From positions 8,804,001 to 8,868,000 of the forward strand of contig OX637295.1 of NCBI GenBank assembly GCA_951799445.1: a stretch of 64,000 nucleotides of DNA. Reading direction: 5' to 3'. Both the position numbers and the translations under genes were made by a program. Position 1 is the stretch's first letter. Every line of letters begins with the position of its first letter. Under the pieces are notes generated by a model that made no database searches, was not told the DNA's origin, and saw only the letters and a program-made list of their open reading frames with translations. Below are positions 57,591-64,000 of the stretch, in pieces. The DNA comes from Pseudisothecium myosuroides (Eukaryota; Streptophyta; Bryopsida; Hypnales; Lembophyllaceae).

Positions 57591-59891
57591 TGAACTACCT
57601 AGCCATCTTCAATCTTAGTCTCCTTGGTCCTATTACCTTAGTACCGAGAATGTAAAACAGCGTCTTCTTCGAGCTTGTAGGCATATATCAGTGTATATTC
57701 TTTCATGGAATGAATATTCAGATCAACCGTTCCAAACACCAACCCTTGAATGTGGATGCATTACATCATTGTATGATTCTGGGATATGTTGTCTTCTAGT
57801 TCAAGTGCTAAAACTCTTGCCTGGGTATCTAGACGACACTGGACATCACATGCACAGTCTGTATGAATATGGTCACGCATCCAGTTTACCTTATGTCTGT
57901 TAAACTTTGTGGCAGGTCTTCTTGGATGCTTGGGCGATTCTAAAGCCCTACTGCATAAAACAAATTCTCCGCTACAGATAGGTCTTCTTTTTTGCTACCC
58001 TGAACACCGCCCTGAATGAATGTTTCATACTGAAGCTGCAAGTTGATAGAAAGCAAGAACCTCAGTCCCCTGAGTGGGTCAAAAAACATGAGTGAACGCT
58101 AAAAACTGTAGGTACTGGCTTAGGCTAGGACTAGGCTTAGGTTCATGGCAGTTATGTACGGGTAAACTTGGCACATGCAAGGCGATTCATGACCGATTGA
58201 GGGGGGAATGAAGAGCTCAAAAAATGACCTTCCACAGAGATCTTTGGGAGGTGCCACAGGGTTGTCCGTAGAGCCGATAATCTTCACGTGGAGCTTGGAA
58301 GGGAGCTCTCTTTGAACTTTTGCCGCGGTCAGTGTTCTGAGTCCCCTGAAAAAATGGTTTAAGGTACGGTTAATCTCTTGCCACTCCCTTTCCAATTTCT
58401 TTAAGATTTGCGTTTTGAGCTCTGTGGATCGCCTTTAAATGTAGAATCGCCGCTGCAACAACACCTTGTCACACTTTCTTTGTCTTGGATGTTGCTTTGA
58501 TCGCCCTAATCTCTCAGATTGCTCTTATTGCTTCTGTATGAATGGAATTCCGAATGCGGGGATTACGTGAAAATTGCTCGCTCTCCCAAGAAAACCCTAA
58601 AACCCCTCATTTTTCATTATCTTTGTGTAATACAGCATTGGGTTTTTCGGAGTAGTTTAGGAGGCAAATAATGTTCGACGGTGAGTGCTTGGAATGGGAG
58701 GTCCAATGGGCTGGGGTAAAATCGTCCTTTTTGAGTGAGAAACATGAGTGAGTTTCGGAGTAGTTTAGGAGGCAAATCAATTTTGACTGTGAGTGCTTGG
58801 AACGTTGGAATGAACGACTAATACGAGAAGGAGAGACTACTCTGAAACACCATCTGAAACTGAGTTTTGTAATGAGTGGAACATGAATGTCTAATCACTG
58901 AGCATGAAGATGAGTTTGAAAATTGTTATCGACTTCTTCTCAATTCTGAAAGTAGGGAATGATGAGTCTCCACTGTTGGCAGCATGAAGATTAGTTTATA
59001 ATATTGAAAACCGTTACCTGCCACCTCGTTGAGGTGGGTAACAACTTCTAATGTTGAAAAAGTTGCTGAAGAATGCTAGTGTTAAGGTCTATCCATTTGA
59101 TGAGAATACTCTGAATCCTATGTTGGCTATTTGTTTGGCTCTGTTCTTGCACTTTAGGAATGTCCTAATGACTATGGCAGCGTTTTTTTAGGGCTGTGAT
59201 TTATCCAGAAAGTCCTAAGGAATTGGTGACTGGCCACTAAAAACCATGAAATAAAACTAAATTTGAACAAATTTATTTAAACGCAAATGCTCCTTTTCGC
59301 CCTTAAAACAATCAGTGGACCATGCTGATGATCCAGAAAGGAGGACATTCAAGTGGAATGTATGGTACAATGCAGTGGATGGACTCCAGCTTTTCGCAGC
59401 AATATTCAGATCCTGTCACTGCAAGTTTTGTTGGTGGATCGATGCGTTCAATATGAAGCGAATGACTTATCCCCATGAGTCCATATCACAGTTTTCAGGG
59501 CTCCAGCTCCCAAGACCTTGTTTGAGCTTGTGGTTTGTATTTTCACTGAAGATTCGAACGCAATCATTAAACTGGCAATTTTCCAATTGTCAAAATGAGG
59601 TGCGCAAGTGGTTCTTCCTTTCACTCTCTACTCTAGGATTGGCTTCGATTTTATAGCTGCACAATTTTTTGTGATTTTAACTGAAAATTGCCAAGTTTAT
59701 TGAAATCCCATAGCATTGTTAACTAATTGCACTTGAAGTGCATGTGGTAAACAAAGTTTGGCTTAAAGATTAAAAGTTTGACAGCTGTAAAATATTTCTC
59801 TTTTAAACCATTTACTGAGAGTAGCCTTTGCACTTGCTTATTAAATGTTATGCCTCTTTTCAACTTCAGGTTTCTCAACGACATTGGCAAA
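57591..59891. other. Intergenic region, mostly unassigned
   Basis: 58645-58700 and 58755-58815 repeat 'ttcggagtagtttaggaggcaaat...gtgagtgcttggaa' with a spacing of about 115 bp. On the minus strand 58395-58120 is an open stretch with exon-like composition (FFRGLRTLTAAKVQRELPSK) that I cannot assign. 59317-59450 also reads openly but has no recognisable family. Confidence 0.45.
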
Positions 59892-62340
59892 ATGCTGGAA
59901 AGCACAGGTTGTTTGAATCCATTTCGGCAGTCAAGGTGTTTCAAAGTCAAGCTATTGCTATTGTTCGTTACTGTCATGGCCAAGCAGACGCATGCCGTTG
60001 CTAACCTAGAGCAACCCTGCTGCTCGTATCAAAATGGCACGATATTTCACTCCAAGCTTTTGCAAACCTCTAAGGTAGGAACGAAGAAACCCATTCCTTT
60101 GACGTTCAGTTGTTTAATGGAAGAGGGATTCCAATGCAGTTGAGTACATGTTATTTGGATACGATATCAATTATAGTCCATATGTCTTCAAGACTATGAG
60201 TTGCCTTTGATTCTTCAGTTGTTGTGCACTGTCAGTTTCAGTGAATCCTAATTATCCAGTCATATTTGCTTCACTATGACCTAGGGTAGGAACATCCAAA
60301 ATGACTTTTGGTATGACTTTTGGCAATGAGTACATTTCCTATTACGGTATAAGATTATCTATGCTTTTGTTAACTAATGAAAGAGCTTTTCGATGCATGA
60401 ACCACATGCACAAGTCACGAAGGTTCCAAGTTTTAGTGGTAGATGATCTTCAACTTATATTTAATCAGATGTTTTAATCGTCTACATCTTCTTTTAATCG
60501 ATATGTTACCCATGGGACGGGTTCACAGGAATGGGTTCCCCGCCACACGGAGGAGTCCAATTGGAGGGCTTTTATGAGCAAGCTTCCTTCAACAGAGGAA
60601 GCGAACTGGCGGGATGCCGTGAGTCAGGCCATAGTGGGAACAGTGATGGAAATCAAATTTTTGGGCGAAGATGGTTCCATGGATGAAACTTTCTTTAATG
60701 AAGATAAACACAGGTTTTACACCCACTTAAATGAATCCAAACATGGTGGGATGGAGCTAATTCTGCCTCCAGAGGTGGAAAACACAACTGTTGATTCCAG
60801 TTTCAGGTTTGTGATACTCAAAGAGAGGATTTATCCTAGTGTTATTATTTTGGCAATTCCTTCCTAATTTGACTACACGGGTGATTATACTATATACTAT
60901 GTTCCCAAATTGTTACATTTTAAAAATACTCATTTTCCTATAGCCAAAATTTCAATAATTTTGATTATTTTTTAATGATTTAGTCACCTTTCATTTACTT
61001 TGAACTGCAAAATGATTTTATTGGTTTGTACAATGGTTACACTCCAAAATTTTTAGAACACAATCCCGGCAGGAGAAGCTCAAGGATGTCGAACCATGTA
61101 AAGAGAGCATGCAGGATGGTCTTCCACCCAGGCAAGGGAGGGAGCCTTGTTTGGTGACGGTGCCTTCGCACTATGTTCGCCAGTATGAGTGGCCTCTATC
61201 ACAGCTCAAGGTGCAATGGCTATTCCATCTCCATATTTTTACTTTTCGACAATTTGTTTTCTATTTTTTATTCTTACATCTTGCCCATATCTTGAATCTG
61301 TCATGCTGTCCAAGAATGTGATTGTTTGTGCAAGTTTTTGCTTTTCAGTGAAACATTTCAGTATACTACTGCTCCGTCATGCTAATTCTATCAAATGCTA
61401 ATACGACGTTTGTATGTTGGCTTGCTATCTTGGCATTAATAACGTAGGAGCTAATTGGAGGTATGTATTAGTGAGTAGAAGATTGCATAATTAGAATCAG
61501 GTTTAGAAAGCCAACCAATCTTGGGCCAGTCATGTGAGATGCTGTAGTGGATTCTCAAAGTAGTGCAGGTTTACGAAGGTTAATATCATGAACATGTTAC
61601 ATGAATTGGATCACAAATAGCAAGCTCAATATCATGAAACTCCGCCTCTTGTCCGATTCCCAACCTGTTCAATTGTTCTTGGGAAAAAATAATTCTTTTG
61701 GTGTTCTGGGCATTTCATTCTACGAAGATGTTTTTTTGAATTTTCCTCAGGCAAGAGTGCCAAATGTTCCATACTCTCCCCTGCTGAAGTCAAGGCGATC
61801 TCAGGCATGGGTGCATGTAAATGCCTCCACAATTGTCTTCCTACCAGGAGGACTGATGTATCCAAGAGGGGCAGAATCATATCTCAATCATCTAATGCAG
61901 GTACGGTCTCCTTCATCTCCTTTTGAATAACCAACATACAATCAACCCTCTCTAATTGCTCATTCTGTCATTCCGTGTGGTCTGTCACCTTTTAGGCAGT
62001 GAATGTGCATTCAGGAGTGATCGAGGACTGATATGGGGAATGCTTTCTTGTCAGCTCGTTCCAGAGCTGGGAATTGGGACCACCACCCGAGTGGCCTTGG
62101 ATTTGGAGTGTGGCACCGGAAGCTTGAGCCGCGTCTTGGGAATGAGAAAAGTGACCACTCTGTGTCTGTCTGCGTATGACTCTCCGGAGAATGGGGTGCA
62201 GCTGGTGATGGAGCGCGGGTTCCCGGGTTTGCTCACTCACAGCTTGGACTCTGGCTCTTCAATGCAGCGTCTTCCCTATCCCAGTCAAGCTTTTGACTTG
62301 CTTCATTGCGCTGCCTGCAACATCTCCTGGACCTCCAACG
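59892..62340 (+). CDS. PMT-type putative methyltransferase (DUF248), 5' part
   Basis: Exons 59892-60074, 60529-60806, 61057-61210, 61751-61900, 62055-62340; GT-AG, phases consistent (0, 2, 0, 0, 1), about 350 codons so far. The N-terminal signal anchor is CFKVKLLLLFVTVMAK, as in Golgi type II proteins. Family motifs in order: EPCLVTVPSHYVRQYEWPLS, ARVPNVPYSPLL, AWVHVNASTIVFLPGG, then VALDLECGTGSLSRVL (SAM-binding motif I, with DLECG for the usual DVGCG), RLPYPSQAFDLLHCAACNIS. Relatives (QUASIMODO and other PMTs) act on pectin in the Golgi; the substrate here is unknown. The full family length is about 600 aa, so the C-terminal half is outside the window or lost. The first exon and start are the least certain. 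Confidence 0.8.
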
Positions 62341-62600
62341 GTGAGTTTCACTCATCACTTGCAAGCTACGATGTACCGATTATTTTTGGTCATGGTGCAC
62401 CGATGTGCAACAGAGTTCAAAACTTTGAAATATCCGCCTTGGTATGCATTGCTCGCAGCATCTCCTGGACCTCCAATGGTGGTTAGTTCCTCTCTTAACA
62501 AGGTATTTGCACGTTATGATGTACTGATTTTCTTGTCACGATGCTCCAATGTGCAACGGAGTTCAAAACTTTAAAATAATTCACTTTGGTATGTGGGAAT
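62322..62600 (+). repeat. Tandem duplication across an exon-intron boundary, about 139-bp unit
   Basis: 62322-62460 and 62461-62600 align: 'catctcctggacctccaa(c/t)ggtg', 'tacgatgtac', 'gtgcaac(a/g)gagttcaaaacttt'. The unit contains the end of the last PMT exon and its splice donor, so the donor region exists twice. Confidence 0.75.
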
Positions 62601-64000
62601 TGAACATGGGGTGGACTAATTTTTTTTTGCACAAGCTATGTACCTGAAGTACCAACATTCATGGAAAAACCCACGCCAAGTTCAATGTTCACATACCAAC
62701 ATGAATTTTCACAGTTGACTTAGTGCACGTCAGTGTAATGTGACAAAAAAATTGTTACATTGTGGTGTGCAAACACAATAACATATTCATCAAAACATCA
62801 CATTTACATGTAACAAGGGTTTTTTGCTTTAACCCCTTAACCCCTAAATGCCCGAGGCACCAAATTTTGGTGTTGACAAAACTTTGAAGTTAAATAAAAC
62901 CTAACCAAGTTGCTATTTTTAGTAGTTTATATTTTTGTAAAATTCTATTTGAAGTCTACTTTTAGTGTCAAAAATCCGATTTTCAAAATGATTGATTATG
63001 ATTTTTCTATTCAAGATTTTGTGCAAGGGTACCCATTGCAATCTTGACTTTCCGTAGTGTTGAGGGCTCTTGGAAATGCGCCTCAAATACACTAGATCTT
63101 GGAGGAAAAATCACATTAGAAATTCATTTAAAAAAATTGTAGAGTAGATTTTGAGAAGCCATAAATCGGTTGGGGTTATGCATGTTAGGCCCTTAAACCT
63201 CATATTTTTTTGGTGACCAACTTTTTAGATTTGATATGTAAAAAAAGGATTGAAAGAATTTCTTAGTTTTAACACCGTCATGTTCAAACATTATAATCTT
63301 TGAATTCATAAGTGATATTCTTGTGTTTTCTTTTCCTATGTGATCTATAACATGTCTAGTTTGAATTTGTACTGTTACAATTCAAAAAAAATTGATACAA
63401 TTTATCAAAATGTTGACTTTTTATTCAATTTAGAGCAAATTCTTAGAAGTTCAAAATAGGCCTTGGGCATTTAGGGGTTAAGGACCAAGCATTCGAATTT
63501 TGAACATTGGATGATCTCAAATACATCCCCAAGCACACAAAAATGCATATTTTCATCCATTGATTTTATTGAAGATTCTTGTATTTAGTTCTTTTACATT
63601 TGTGCAGTATAGATTTTGAGAACTTTGCTTTGCAAATATTCTATAATCGAAAGGGAACCGGTAGGTCTGGTCTCATATAGGAACTTTTTTAGTTCAAAAA
63701 TTGACCCTTAAAAAACGACTTGAATTAAAAAGTAAAATAAAAATCTTTAAAATCATGATTATTTGACCTTCACATTTTGAACTCAAAAGAAAAGAAAATC
63801 TTGTAAAAATCACTAATACTCAATATATAATCAATTTTAGAAGGAAAATTTTATTGAAAAGTATTGATTTGTGTATTAATTGATCTTATTGTATGGATAT
63901 AATCTATGGATCGTATTTGACAACTATTGTTTGAGAGTCATCATTATATTATTATTTGATGCTGCATCTTATAATACATCTTCACAATATTGGAAATGTG
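62601..64000. other. AT-rich end of window, probable PMT intron
   Basis: No exon recognised. It holds the MITE at 62837-63481 and AT-rich sequence up to the edge. Confidence 0.5.
62837..63481. mobile_element. piggyBac-type MITE (645 bp)
   Basis: Left end TTAACCCCTAAATGCCCGAG; the right end reverse-complements to TTAACCCCTAAATGCCCAAG. An inverted full-length relative is at 44399-45067. If the PMT gene continues past the window, this copy lies in an intron. Confidence 0.85.

Noticed and set aside
1..64000. tRNA, rRNA or known structured RNA genes
   Set aside because: I looked for cloverleaf-type and ribosomal sequences on both strands and recognised none; a covariance-model scan would be needed to be sure.

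Overview
The window looks like nuclear DNA of a streptophyte green plant with a large, repeat-rich genome. The evidence is GT-AG introns, a plastid-type rubredoxin-like gene, a plant PMT-type methyltransferase gene, plant-style LINE, copia and giant-LTR remnants, and very low gene density. A charophyte alga or early-diverging land plant would fit, but that is a guess; the sequence does not fix the species.

Layout. 1-10.9 kb is a nested pile of very long LTR-type sequences (LTR-C, LTR-D, LTR-A), one carrying a TTAA-flanked MITE. 13.5-18.2 kb (minus) holds a ten-exon gene whose reading phase can be followed through every splice junction. It joins a ParB-like N-terminus to a degenerate beta-class N4/N6 DNA-methyltransferase domain. 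19.1-21.0 kb (plus) is a one-exon gag-like ORF between two arrays of related 14-bp repeats. 23.2-23.7 kb is a small basic ORF, and 24.6-28.3 kb a two-exon MULE-type transposase with a SWIM finger. 29.6-31.1 kb is another LTR (LTR-E), followed by AT-rich DNA with a long foldback repeat.

36.8-43.7 kb is a nested insertion. A 5'-truncated LINE (14-bp target duplication) is split by a complete 4.9-kb solo LTR (LTR-B, TG...CA ends, 5-bp target duplication). 45.6-46.1 kb is a decayed copia RNase H. 49.2-54.7 kb is a 5.46-kb piggyBac element with 20-bp perfect terminal inverted repeats and a nearly intact transposase. Its short relatives (TTAA-ended MITEs) are scattered at 8.8, 31.5, 44.4, 47.5 and 62.8 kb. 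The clearest host genes are at the right end: a four-exon rubredoxin-like thylakoid protein (55.2-57.6 kb) and the 5' half of a PMT-type methyltransferase (59.9-62.3 kb, running out of the window).

Two observations stand out. First, the ParB/methyltransferase fusion is an architecture usual in bacterial mobile DNA but here interrupted by nine introns, with its catalytic DPPY-type motif replaced. Second, the giant LTRs carry a short conserved coding exon ending in a splice donor. It occurs in two sequence types and four copies, with mostly synonymous changes between copies, so the LTR appears to supply a spliced protein leader.
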